Shown here: positions 37,935-49,770 of the stretch, one piece after another | How positions within the stretch are numbered: position 1 is the first letter of the stretch | Layout: each line of letters begins with the position of its first letter | Source: Loxodes magnus | Taxonomy: Eukaryota; Ciliophora; Karyorelictea; Loxodida; Loxodidae | NCBI GenBank assembly: GCA_946699065.1 | Contig: CAMPDV010000901.1 | Span: 99,181-163,180 of the forward strand | DNA: 64,000 nucleotides | Direction: 5' to 3' | Translations under genes and position numbers: made by a program | The notes under the pieces: model-generated | Told to the model about the DNA's origin: nothing | What the model saw: only the letters and a program-made list of their open reading frames with translations | The model's database searches: none

Positions 37935-39320
37935 ATGTGAAATTTCTGTAAACCTGTTTCATCTGGGAAACTAGATAAAGAGAATCGTTTTGAAATTTTA
38001 GATATGTAGCGAGGCGTCATCTCTTTTAAAAAATAGAGAAAGAAAGTAGAAATACCAGCTGGGATTTATATTTCGGTAAAAACGGAAAAGAGTTTAAGAA
38101 AATACATTTTAAAACTTGAGGTTGATATAGATATGAAAAATATCAAAGAGGTAACACAAGTATTTGCATTTAAAGAATGGATACTTTTATCTTTATTTGA
38201 TTGAAAATAGTAGGACCAGATTTTAAATATTATTATAATTAGTCGTTTTACTACTGAAGCACTGAAATCTACGTTTGTTTAGATGTAGTATATTAAAATT
38301 TAATTATTACATAGAACAAAATGCTAGTGATATGCAATTAATATGAGTTGAACGATTGATAATCGAATTACTTTATAAAAGCATTGTAATGATTTAAATA
38401 TCAGAAATATCTGAGATATAAAAAAATCGAAAGAGAAGTTACTTTTAAATCAATGATAGATTTAAAAAATAACACCAGAGAAAACAAAGGTAAAGAAAAT
38501 GTCTACTCTATGCTAGGTAAAGTTAAAAAAATAAAGAGCTGTAATAATTTAAATATCTTAGTCGTAATTTCGATCTATATAGCAGAGATCTTAAATTATG
38601 AATATCTTGACTTTTAATTTATATAAAATAGATCTTACATATATCAGCTTATTTAAAATAGAATGCTTATTTATTTTTTGATTAAGATACTACTTAATTC
38701 CTTAAAGCAACATAAAAATTTGTTAATAATTTTTTTCATATTTCCTTAGTTTGATTCACAGCTGTATACGATTTGAGACCTTTGAAATTATTTAATTCTA
38801 AAAATTATTGATTTCTTCAGACAATATTTTTATTTTGACTTCTATTTTTATATCAATTAGCTTTGCTTGGCTTTCTATATTACCAAACAACGTAAGCTTA
38901 CTTATTGAATATCGATCTTTTATTTTATGATTTTCGCATGATTATAAACGTTTTAAGTAAAAACTCCTCATTACTATTTCTTGTTAGTGCAAATTTTTTT
39001 AACTATGACTGAATATGAAAAGCTTTTTAGTTTAATATCTCTTTCATTTACTAAATTTCCTATTTGTTTCGGAAAATAAAAATGTTCGAATATCTTTTTT
39101 AGTAGATTGTTAATTCACTAAATTTTTATAGCATAAATCACCCAGTTTCTTCTTATCTTTGAACTTTAGATATTGTTTAATTTAAATCTGAGAATACTTC
39201 TAGCAAATTTTAGTATTTAATTTTGAAATAATTCAAATTTTATCTTATAGAGCTGTAATTATAACTCTCTATTTCAATATAAAATGGAACTATGAATGAA
39301 AAGAAAATTAAAGGTATAAT
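37935..39320 (+). CDS. Tentative gene with hydrophobic C-terminal half
   Basis: ATG 37935 opens a frame of about 75 residues with few reassigned codons and balanced composition (KPVSSGKLDKENRFEILD, RKKVEIPAGIYISVKTEK). The frame then needs a +1 change near 38140-38175. Removing a GT...AG stretch of 16 nt (or 25 nt) there would join it to a frame that runs to about 39320 with several hydrophobic, membrane-like segments. The first part is convincing. The rest has the chance density of reassigned codons (about 9%), so both the intron and the extension are guesses. No family is recognised. Confidence 0.35.
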
Positions 39321-39399
39321 ATAAGACTTTTTGCAAAAATAAATAAAAATAAAAATGCAAAATTAAATGTTTGGCGATCTTGGAGATATTTCAACCTTT

Positions 39400-39960
39400 T
39401 TCCCGCCAACTTCTAGATTGATCTAGAAACATAAAATAAAAGTTTGAAAATCTCTAAAACTCTTCTCCTTGCCCATGCTTGTTGTCCTTGAATTCTTAAA
39501 TCACCTAGATACTAGATATCATTTTTTCTTGCAAGTTTAACATATTTGCTACTATATAGTCTTTCTCTTTATAGTTTTAGTTGTTACTATCTCTTCTTTT
39601 ATTTTTCCAAATACTTCTACCAGTTTTAATATTCTTTCTTGAAATTGAGAAACTTCTAGCAGCTTTTTCACAGATATATTTGAGAATTACAATATTAGCA
39701 TCTTTTTACTTGTCTTTTAGTTGAAATCTTGAGTAATTTTTGTCTTCAATTATTATTAGATTATTTCTTATTCTTTCAGTTTCATTTAACGGAGCAATTT
39801 TATCTGATTTTCTAATATTTTTCTAACTTGTGAATCAACTCTTTCTACTTCTATTGCTAGTTTTGAGTTTAGCTGTTCTAGTCTTGCTAAATATTTCAAA
39901 ATACGTTAAGGTCTCTTTCTTATGCCTTTGATCCAATTCTGTATTTAAATTTAAATTTTT
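39400..39960 (-). pseudogene. LINE ORF1-like coiled-coil fragment
   Basis: On the minus strand, about 39930-39780 encodes a coil LARLEQLNSKLAIEVERVD that matches the fragment at 23240-23460, including the preceding RPQRILKY. It continues downstream as more helical sequence (FQERILKLVEVFGKIKEE, about 39640-39560). There is no N-terminal GFF motif and no knuckle, and the frame shifts at least once. It is a degraded ORF1 relic. Confidence 0.5.
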
Positions 39961-40760
39961 ACAAAAATATGAAAATTCTATTTTTAATTTTTAAATAAAT
40001 AAAGAAAAAACATACTAATTTTTCTATAATTTAAATTTTCTCAATTAATTTACCAAAGTTTGTTTAAATCTTAAATTAAAAAAATTTTGCATCTATCGAC
40101 TACATATCTTTACGTAAAAATAAAGTTTTTAGTAATTTAAAAAATTTATTTGAGATTAAATTAATTAAACGACAAAGTTAATTTATTTTTTTTAAAATTC
40201 TTTCTTTAAAAACATTAATATGAAAAAAAGTTGCCATTTATACAATAAAATAAACTTATATAATCTATGTTTATCTCATTTAATTTGGCTAATTTATCTA
40301 TTTTTTTTATATAATAAAGAATTTTAATTATAGAGTGCGTAGAACCAGGTTGGTATGCAACTTTTTCAATATTAATATTAATATAAAAGTGTTCTCATTA
40401 TTAATGTTATTCATTCTATTCATTCAGTAAATCACATCAGCTTTTCCAAGTGGAAAAAACGACCTATTAATAATTAAAAAAATGGAAAATTACTAGTAAA
40501 AAATCTCTTCTAAAAAGGAATCATCTTAGTACAGTTATGCGTAATAAAAAATAATTAAAAAACTCTAAATCATGCAATAAAAAATTTTAAGCTATAAAGA
40601 ACTGTACAAGAAATTGAAAGAAAAAATGAAAACTTGATGAGTAATTCAAAAGAGAGAACATTGAAAATGAAAAGCTAGGAATTATAAGAATAGAATAACT
40701 AGAAACAAAATTTAATCAAATCGTAGAGCTAACTGAAAGCATATTACTGCAAAAATTTAG

Positions 40761-41100
40761 ATGAATGATCCGATGATTGTAAAGAGAAAGCCTAAAGAAG
40801 ATTATATTCCCAAATGGAAATCAAAAAGATGTTAAAAATTAAAGCAACCTAAGCAAAAGTTAGAAACTGCTTACATATCAAATAAAAAAAAAATAAAATA
40901 GAGAACTAATAAGAAACAATCTCGAGGATTTTTTGAAAATAAGAAGGTAAATTATACAGGAAAAATAACTCAAGATAAACAAAGAAATTATTAACATAAA
41001 GAAGGCAGCAAACAGTTTATTAAAAAAATGAATGAGAATCGATCTTTCAGAAACTCTAAGAAAAAATAGAATAAAAATTTTTAGAAGATAAGATATGTAA
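40761..41100 (+). pseudogene. Basic ORF1-like C-terminal fragment
   Basis: The plus strand encodes a very Lys/Arg/Asn/Gln-rich stretch of about 113 residues (MIVKRKPKEDYIPKWKSKR ..., ending FRNSKKK). Just upstream, in another frame, is a short coil (EQLETKFNQIVELTESILL) at about 40690-40760. A coil followed by a basic domain fits an ORF1-type RNA-binding protein, but there is no direct match to the other copies. It stops at the tRNA-Lys-derived sequence at 41108. Confidence 0.35.
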
Positions 41101-41107
41101 AATGGCC

Positions 41108-41190
41108 CGAACCCACCAAATTAAGAGTCTGACTGAGCTAGCCGGGCTTATTCTTTATAACTCATCTTTCTTAAATAATTTTTATTTGCT
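41108..41190 (-). repeat. tRNA-Lys-derived repeat, first copy (truncated)
   Basis: The minus strand contains GCCCGGCTAGCTCAGTCAG, then ACTCTTAA and TTTGGTGGGTTCG. These are the acceptor/D-arm start, anticodon loop (CTT) and T-arm start of an eukaryotic tRNA-Lys. The 3' acceptor strand is missing. About 83 bp, including A/T-rich flank, are nearly identical to 41778-41860, so the tRNA relic was copied together with flanking DNA. Confidence 0.72.
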
Positions 41191-41663
41191 TTATTCTCAA
41201 TATAAATGTAAATATAATGTGCGTTTTTTTCGAACTTAGAAATAACTCTTTTATGATTGATTTTCATTACTCAAGTATATTCACATATTTTTAAAACTAA
41301 ATTGTATCTATTTTAACCAGTTTTTAAAACTTAAACATCGTAATAGTTATATCAAAAGAAAACGGGCCATAAAGATGTGCTTATTTTTAACTATATTAAA
41401 CTTTTTTACTTTTTAGGAAGTTAAAGATGACTGTATATGGCAGGAAATATTCTGAGATTAAATCTCTTTTTTACAAATTTATTTTTAGACCAAAATCTTA
41501 AATAAATGTTATTTGAAAATATTTAAAAAAATATTAGAGCATTTTAAATATGCCTTCAAAACTTATGATTTCAAGTTTATAGCAACTACTAAAATGACTA
41601 ATTTGCTGTTTTTAAAAATAACATCCTTATAGATACTCATATGAAATAATTTTGCACTAAAAA

Positions 41664-41735
41664 GATTCAAATGTCCAGTGGTTAGAATATTCTACTATAA
41701 CTCGAAAGCCCCGAGTTCAAATCCTGATATTATCT
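41664..41735 (+). pseudogene. Degenerate tRNA-like sequence
   Basis: GTCCAGTGGTTAGAAT resembles the D-arm/A box of tRNA-His, -Glu or -Asp, and GAGTTCAAATCC resembles a B box, at tRNA-like spacing. A seven-base loop CTATAAC sits on a stem with four of five pairs. The T stem pairs poorly and only about half the acceptor pairs form. It is more likely a tRNA relic or SINE head than a working gene. Confidence 0.45.
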
Positions 41736-41760
41736 TTTTATTAATTAATAAAAATAAAAA

Positions 41761-41816
41761 CGCCCAACGTGGAGCTCGAACCCACCAAATTAAGAGTCTG
41801 ACTGAGCTAGCCGGGC
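41761..41816 (-). pseudogene. tRNA-Lys(CTT) pseudogene with internal deletions
   Basis: Read on the minus strand, this 56-nt sequence starts GCCCGGCTAGCTCAGTC and ends CCACGTTGGGCG. It thus has both acceptor strands and a good T-arm (GGTGGGTTCGAGCTCCAC). About 13 nt of the D-arm/anticodon stem and about 7 nt after the anticodon are missing compared with the usual 72-73 nt. It cannot fold as a normal tRNA. A and B boxes are largely present, so it may still be transcribed. Confidence 0.75.
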
Positions 41817-41859
41817 TTATTCTTTATAACTCATCTTTCTTAAATAATTTTTATTTGTT

Positions 41860-42620
41860 TTATTATTGTAATTTTTTTTTACTTCATTTTTTTTTACTTT
41901 TTAAACTTTTATATCATTTTTTTATCAATTTTTATTCGTTTCATTTTTTTCTTATTTTTAAAGTTTTGATTTATGTTTTATATTTTTTTCTGCTTTTTTT
42001 CTAATTGCTTTATAATGATTTTTTTTTTATTATAATTTTTTTTAAAGTAAGTGATTTGATATATAGATTTATGATAGATACTCATTTTTATTTATTCGAA
42101 AATTATTTTAATTAATTTTTTTAAATTTTTTATTATAATTTAACTTTTTTTTTTTTTTCGATGTTTATGTTTACATATACAATATTTAACTTATATACAA
42201 ATTTTTAAGAAACGGTAAATTTTCTTTAAATTTAAATCTTTTTATGTTTGACTTTCTTTTAAATATTGATCAAATAGATTTGTAAGATTTTTTATTCTTT
42301 AATTTATGAATTTTCGTTTTAAGACATATTAACTAATATTAAAAAAATATTTTAAGTGATTTTTTTATTATTAATCCAAAAAAAGTTTTTTAATCTATTC
42401 TTTTTGAATATAAATCATAAAAAAATTAAAATTAAATAAAAAATAAATAATTTGTTTTCTTTATGTTATGGCTCTTTTTGATTTCTAAGGTTTTTATATT
42501 TTTCTCGAATCAAGTTTTTTTTTCTTCCAAAAATTTCTTTTTTCTAAGCAGCCTTTATTTTCAATTCTTTTCTCATTAGTCATAGTTGAAACCTCTATCT
42601 TGTTTTCATCTCTTTATATA
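41860..42620. other. T-rich, A-poor tract
   Basis: The plus strand consists largely of T runs of six to ten bases, with a strong T over A excess unlike the rest of the window. It starts at the end of the tRNA-Lys repeat. No protein-like frame was seen on either strand. Confidence 0.5.
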
Positions 42621-44762
42621 TAAAAGATAAATTTATTTTAAAGGCTTTTATTAAGTAAAGGAATGGATATGAAAACGTGACAGATTTTTTTTAAATTATA
42701 ATAATTAAGTCTAATAAATAGGTTTGAAATGTTTACATTCTTTAGTTTATATTTACTTTCTTAATTTAAAAAAAAATTCATTTTTCGAATGTTTTTTAGA
42801 ATTTTTATTCTCTTTATAGGTGATTTTTTTATTATCATGCTTTTAAACTTTCTTAGTTAATAAAGTATCTTAACTTCTATTAAGATTTAGTTTTTTAATT
42901 TTTTAATTTAGTAAATAGTTTCTTATTATTTTTATCTTTTGTTAATTATTAAGTTTTATTTTACTTTTATATTGTAAAAGCTCTGTTTTTGGTAAATTTT
43001 TCTTTGTATTTAGCTCATATAAAGAATTTCTAAAGGAAAGTTCTGTTTAGGATTTAAACGTTCTAATTTTATATTTTCGAAAAATTTTTAATTTTACTAT
43101 CTTTTTAGTGTAAATGTTAGAGACTTTGAGTATGAATTAAAAAATTGGCTTATCAAAGATATAAATGTAATAGTGCTAGTGATGAGGTTTTTTTGGTATT
43201 TATGTCCAAATTAAAGTACAACTAAGCTAAAAAAGATTAAAGCCATCTGTCCAGTTATTAAAATTGTTAATAAGAAATATAAGATATAAACCTTAAACTA
43301 GGGAAACATTTTTTAGATCATATAAAAACAAATTAAAGTTTTACATTTTTCTGACCTAAATCATTAGATAATAATTAGAAGTTTGAAATCAAATTAAGAA
43401 GATAACTTGAAATTTTTAGTTAAACATGAAGCGCTTTCTGTAATTTATAAACAGTTTCAATGAAATAGAATTAATTCCAATTAAAGAAATAAATAAAAAT
43501 AAAAAGAAACAAAGAAAGGCAAATATCTTGGAACAAGTTATAGATTAAACAACAATTTTTGGCTTTACGTGTATTTAGATAATTTTATCTTAACATTCTT
43601 CACATTAAAAGCCTTAATTACAAATATTTTTGCTAGTTTATTGACTCTTTTAATTTAAAATCTTAAAAGCAAAATGGTATTATGATTATTAAAATAGTGA
43701 TGAAAAGAAGTTAATGTAAGAAGTAGCTATAATAATAATTAATAAAGAGATTGTTCAAAGAACTATAAATAAAGCAAAATAATAATAAGTAAAATAATGT
43801 TTAATTAAACATAGTTAACTATACTGCTTATATCATTTAATACTTTGAAGATTATTAATAAATTTAATTTTAATTAAAAAGAGTTCTTATTTAATAAGCA
43901 AATAAAATATTCTATTTTTAAAAGAAATGTTTGGAATACTTAAAAACCTTATCTAAAATCATATTTCTACAAATACAAGCTGAGTAACAGCATAAAAAAT
44001 AAATAATAAGTAATAGCTAGTAAAATAGAATAACTTAGAACAATAATCATTAGGGAGATATTCTATATAACAAAAATTAAATTTTTATGTTAAAATAATC
44101 TATTTAAGCTGAATCACTAGTGAGGAATTAAGAACACTTGAAATCGAACTTGTTAAAAAGAAAATCTTCTTTTCTAATGTCTATTAATAGATACTTAAGT
44201 CACTGAAATAGTTCTGCTCGGATTTGAATATTCGGACCTTATCACCTTTTTCCATACTTATTTTTGATTGAAAGGTAGTCAGAATCCATTTCTTTTACGC
44301 TCTGAATACTGTAAATGTCGTGCTTTTAAGAATATTCTTTTTAGGATTAAAAGGTAATTTCATTCTTGATTAATCAGAAGTAGATACGTTAAAGACATCT
44401 CTTGATTTCTTCTTTCTATTTTAGCTATAGATCTTTTTACACAGATAAATCCCTTCTAGTGTTTTTTCCGAGCAAAAGAATCAAATGTGCTATAGAATAA
44501 GAATCTTCTATCAATTTGATTATTTTAAATAGAAAGATTCATCTTTCATCTCTTCTTTATTTTCTAAATATTTGTTAGTTTTTATTTTTAATATAGATAA
44601 GTGTTTTTTAGTTGTGGCTGAATATTTTCCATTTTGTTTGGCTTTAAAATTTTAAGATTAACTAAAATTAAAAAAATTATTAAGCTAGATTACATCTAAA
44701 GCATTTAAAGAGTTAAAGTTAAAGTTAAAAGATAATTAAAGTGCTTTAGTTAAGCTACTACA
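42620..44762. other. A+T-rich spacer, no gene recognised
   Basis: I see no domain motif, repeat match or RNA gene between the T-rich tract and inverted copy D. A slightly G+C-richer patch at 44140-44480 has no recognisable content. Confidence 0.45.
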
Positions 44763-46965
44763 TATAAGTATGCTTAATAAATTATTTATTAGTTTAATTG
44801 TATTTAAATTAAGTAAGTAAAATTTATTGACTTATTTTAATTAAATATTTATTAAAGTAAGTTATAAAAATTAAAATGGAGAAAAAAGAAAAGCAATTTA
44901 CTAAAATTATTTTTTAAAGAAAACTCTTAAGAGCGAGAAGCCACATTCTAGGGAAAGTATCTCTACTTCATTTTAAGTATGAAATTCTGCCTAACTTATG
45001 CTACTAAAAGTTAATAAATAAGATCAGTTATGACCAAAGTAAAGGTATTTCTTTACTATTTTTTAGACTAAGTCATTAATAGCACTTCAGATGTTTTATC
45101 GGCAGCCATATCAAGTGACCTGAATTGAATTGTATCAGGTTCAGGATATCATGAATTTCCAATAAAAATCTGGAATTTCCAGACTGGTTCTCTCATAAGA
45201 ACTATAACAGGACATACTGATTATGTTAATTCGGTAGTAATCTCCTATGACTCTAGATATATTATATCGGGATATGCTGATAACACGGTCAAGATCTGAA
45301 ATTCATAGACTGGTTCTCTCATAAGAACTTTAACGGGGCATACTTCCTCAGTTAGATCAGTAGTAATCTCCTATGACTCGAGCTATATTATATCAGGATC
45401 TTACGATAACACCATAAAGATCTGAAATTTCCACAATGGTGCTCTCCAAAGAACTTTAACGGGATATACTTCTGATGTTATATCGGTAGTACTCTCCTAT
45501 GACGCTAGATATATTATATCGGGATCTTCTGATAAAACTATAAAGATTTGGGATTTCTAGATTGGTCAGCCTGTGCGAACTCTTACTGGGCATTCAGGTT
45601 CTGTTTATTCGGTGATAGTGTCTAAAGATAATAGGTATATAATATCAGGTTCGGATGACAATACTATTAAGATATGGGATTTCTCTTCTGGTTAGTGTAT
45701 TCGTACTCTTTAAGGTCATACAGATGTTGTATGAAGTATTAAGTTAAGTGTTGATTCAAGTGTTATCTTTTCTGGTTCAAGGGATAAAACAATCAAGATA
45801 TGGAACTTTGATAAGGGTGAGTGTATATAGACTTTATAAGGGCATACAGGATGAATATGGTATATAGCATTGAGTGTTGATAATAGATGGTTGATATCGG
45901 GAGGACTTGACAAGATGATAAGAAAGTGGAGAGTTTCGAGTTGAGTAACTTGCTATTTGACTTAATTTAATTTTACGATTAAAGATATAAGATATTGGTA
46001 ATGCATTTAAATGAATGTTTAATGTTAATAATGTTTTTAGTTATATGAAGTTTTTAATTATTAATTAAAAATTTGTTATATTGTTAAATATTATTAGTTT
46101 AAAAAAAAGGTTGAGTGATAGGTTATAGAAATTAGTGAGGTATGTTGATTTAAAGTGGTAATGTTTAAAAATATTTAAAATATAATTTTATTAAAAGAAG
46201 ACGTATAATAAATTTAAGTTTTATTTTATTCGATAAAATTTTATAGATTTATTTTTAGATTTTGTAAAAATTTCAAGTTAAGTATAAATTTTAATTTTTT
46301 TGTGGAGTAGTTAAAATATTATTTATAAGGTTAAAGTTGGTTTATAATCTTGATTATTAATTAAAAAATTTAATTATTTCGGGATAAAAATTCTGAATAG
46401 GAATAAATTTTTTTATTTCGGGATGAAAAAAGTTAAAAGGGAATAAAATTTCAAAAAAAATTTCAAATATAACAGATTTTTGAAAAAAATAGGAATTAAA
46501 AAAATTTTTTAGTATAATTAGAATTTGTAAATCTTCTTTTTAAAATGGTATTTTGTAAAAATGAAAACACTTATTTTTGTTTTAAGGAAAAATATTTGAT
46601 TTTTTTTTGATTTTAGCAAATTTTTTGTTGCTTTTTTATTTCAAGAAAAAAAATTTGATAAGTTTAATTTTTTTGAAATTGAAAAAAAAAGCTATTGTTT
46701 ATGTTTTTGATAAAAATGAATTTTTTTTGACTTGAACTAAAATTTAAAAAATTTTAATTTCTTTTCAAGTAAATGAAAAACTAGTGATAAAATTTTTTAA
46801 TTTTATAAGAATTTACTTAATTGAGAAGGATCTCAATTAAAAAGAGAGAAAAGAAAGTAAAGAATGAAATTGGGAAAAATTATTTTTTATTTTTTAGCTC
46901 TGAGTCTTACACTTCAAAAGATTTTCGGGATGGATAAATTAAAAAAAAGGGTTAGATTTTTGATA
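44763..46965 (-). repeat. Inverted partial copy D of the segmental repeat
   Basis: This 2.2-kb block is the reverse complement of the part of A from roughly 13700 back to 10640. It spans the WD40 gene and its 3' flank, including the conserved motif found near 10680 in A. It therefore carries its WD40 gene on the plus strand. It lacks the 154-bp direct repeats. On the right it abuts a LINE endonuclease fragment at about 47010. Confidence 0.88.
44876..45944 (+). CDS. Seven-bladed WD40 propeller protein, paralog D
   Basis: This is the inverted copy. The exons are 44876-45044 and 45067-45944, with a 22-nt intron at 45045-45066. The product is 348 residues. Exon 2 is one codon shorter than in the other copies. 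TGA encodes Trp at five sites, including the blade-ending IKIW of two blades and 45126-45128. TAA or TAG encodes Gln at several sites. The TGA at 45942-45944 coincides with the terminal TGA of all other paralogs. Reassigned codons total about 14 in 349, well under the chance rate for this base composition, which supports real coding. Confidence 0.9.
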
Positions 46966-47009
46966 GATATAAAAATTTTTAACAATGGTTTTTAAATTAA
47001 GATATCAAA

Positions 47010-47400
47010 GATTAAGCTTATGAACTTCTTGACACATTGCTAAATAAGTTTGATGAGAATCCACATATACTGACGGGAAATTTCAACACTCTTTTATAAG
47101 GTTTTGCATACAATCCTGAAAATAATTTGATAATACATATAAATTATAAGAATTTCTCCTAAAAAATGATCTTGAAATAATGAATGATAGTAAAGTTAAA
47201 TACATGTATACAAAGAAACTGTATAATTGTGGTGTAATAATTATATCATTATAAGCACCAATTTAAAGTAAAATAAATGAAAATACTTAAAATTCACTAG
47301 TTTTAACTAGCGACTCTTCTTTAATTGATTATAAAAAAGCTTTAAACTCGTAGATAAATCACAGGCAGGCGCATAAAAAACCTCCAAATAAAAGAATTAT
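47010..47400 (+). pseudogene. LINE endonuclease fragment next to inverted copy D
   Basis: The plus strand encodes NKFDENPHILTGNFNTLLQG, clearly related to the endonuclease block NSPHILTGDFNAPLQ at 2190 and 50240, but with the catalytic Asp changed to Asn. A frame change follows, then a LEIMNDSKVKYMYTKK block and a TSDSSLI motif at the place of the usual S-D-H. It begins within about 50 bp of the end of inverted copy D. It is inactive. Confidence 0.62.
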
Positions 47401-48150
47401 AGTTGCTAAAAATCAAATAAGTAAACATAATAATGGATTTATTAAGAAAATTACTAAGTATCTGTAGTTAAAAACTAGAAAATAAGTTCTTACGCGTTCC
47501 ACTGAAATCACTTCGAAATTCTCTTCATCATGGACATAAATTTTAGCATCTATTGAAAGAAAAATAAACCTATAGGTAGAAAACTAGCTTAACCGCCTAA
47601 AATACTTACGCCGAATATTTAAAAAGATCATCCAAAAAATCTTCTCAAAATTAAGATATTATCTAAGACACTCCGATCTCTTAAGATATGCTTTCAAATC
47701 TGAATTAAATATTAAATAAAAATATACTTTTACAATAGTCAAAAAGTACGTAAAATTTGATTTATTTTTGAATAATAGTAACCAGTAATTCGATTAAATT
47801 GAATGTAATAAAAACAGTTAAAAGTAAGACAATAATATTAATTCTGTTAATTCAAAGTATCACTATTTATCTGATCTTAAGAATTAAAATAAACAACTTT
47901 AATAAAATGTTGACCCAATAAATGCAATATAAAATTAAGCAATTAATAATTAATTTAATGAAAATTAGTTTATTTAATAAATAAAAGTACTTAAATAGGA
48001 TATATAAAGACTAATAGATAAGAACTTTTTATTAAATGAAAAATTAGATAGTACAGAAACAAAATACGAACTAGAAAAATAAACCTTGATAAATAACTAA
48101 GAATCATCAAAAGCATATTATAAAGCATATATTAATAAAATTAATTAGAA
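47400..48150 (+). other. Possible coiled-coil coding remnant
   Basis: The frame used by the end of the endonuclease fragment continues through a basic helical block (SWTQILASIERKINLQVENQ, about 47540) to a coil-like block at about 47990-48130 (LKQDIQRLIDKNFLLNEKL). The early part has about 5% reassigned codons, as in real genes here, and the later part about 10%. It may be ORF2 linker or ORF1 of another LINE. Identity is unresolved. Confidence 0.35.
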
Positions 48151-49770
48151 ATAAAAAAAAATTAGTTACTAAAATTTGACTTATAATATTATTAGGAAAA
48201 GTTATTGAAAAATAATTAAATATTATAACAGATAAAAAATAACCTATTAATAATTTTAAAGTAGAAGATTAAACTGAACAATTTCATTAGATAATGTTAC
48301 TTATAAATAATATCTTTCTTTAGTAAAACATAATTAATAACTACTTTTAGAAAATTTTTCAATAAAAATTTGAGAGGAATTAGTTTTCATTTTAATCCAA
48401 AGAGTAAATAAGAATTCATGAATAATCAGTATAAACAACTTATGTCAATTCTAAAGAGATAACTGTTGAAACAGATTTTATAATAAAATGTATTGAATAA
48501 AGAACTTAAACTAACAATAGAGTTTTTATAAATTAAGAAGCGTAAACGCAATAGATAAATTGGAAATGGACCAAACATAAACTGAAGAATCATAATTATA
48601 TTCAAAATAGGAATATTTAAAATAATAAATTTCATTCTACTAATAGTAATTTTCTGGACAACAACACATTTGGTAACTACTTTAAGAAGTTTGATAATAA
48701 AAGGCTAATATTTAACTTGAATTAAACTATATTTTTAATTATAATTAATAGCTGAAATCTTAAAATTAAAAAGTAACTGATTAAGTATAAATATTATAAA
48801 GCTAACTTGAAATTTTTAACTTTGAATGAGAAAAGAAATATTCTTAGAAATCGGATTTTTGTAATAATCATTAATAGAATCTATAACTTAAAGAATTGGA
48901 TTATTAAAGCATATTAAGTTCATTACATTTGTAAAAAATAAGTATATCCAAGAATTTAAAGATGCTTTCAGATAAACAAAAATACCTTAACTATAGAATG
49001 ATTACACACAGGTTGAAATTTAATCCAGTGATTAAAAAATTCAAACAATTATTTTGACTTTAGATATGGCTACTGGAACAGACCTACTACATTTGAATTA
49101 AATTTCCTAGTGCGACTATATTGATTCTAAATACATAATAAATAATATGATCAATTAAATGAGTAACTAATCAATCAAATCAAAGCTTTTGATAAAGTTG
49201 CATAAGAAAAATGTACTTTAATGGAAAATCTGAAATAGAACCAAATTTTTAAGTAGTTAATTTCTTCCAATTTAACATTTCTATCCATAAAATTCTGTGA
49301 ATAATCTTTTTAGATTTTCAACAACTCTCATTCATGAAATCTAAAATAGGATACTTAAGCAAATTCTTTGGAATAAGATTTTATAAATTAATTAAAGAGA
49401 AAACATCCAGATCCATACTTTCCATCTACTAAATAACATATCAATAAAATGGAAGAAAATTAGGCTTTTATAAAAAATTACAATGTTAATTCAAAATAGC
49501 TAAGAGACTTTATATTATCTAACTTTTGAAGAAGAACTAATTTCTAAACTATAATTTAAAGCAGATACGTTGTACTTGACTAAGAACTTGATAAAGGATA
49601 GATTGACAGTCAAGTAGTTAAAATTAACATTGATAAGAGATTATTAAAGATATATAGCAGAAAATATCTCTATATTATAATTTAATTTTATGACTAAAAT
49701 AAATAACATTAAAAAAATAGGTTCATCTTGAAATCAGTGGACAAAAAAAGAAATTTTAATTTATGAACCT
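48150..49770. other. Unresolved A+T-rich interval with faint RT-like text
   Basis: No reading frame is convincing over the whole interval. At about 49020-49250 the plus strand gives FDFRYGYWNRPTTF ... IKAFDKV, which loosely resembles the region around RT motif A. I regard this as weak. Confidence 0.25.

Noticed and set aside
41678-42004. Standard-code ORF of 108 codons
   Set aside because: It crosses the tRNA-like and tRNA-Lys relics and then a T-run tract coding only Phe/Leu/Tyr. It is not protein-like.
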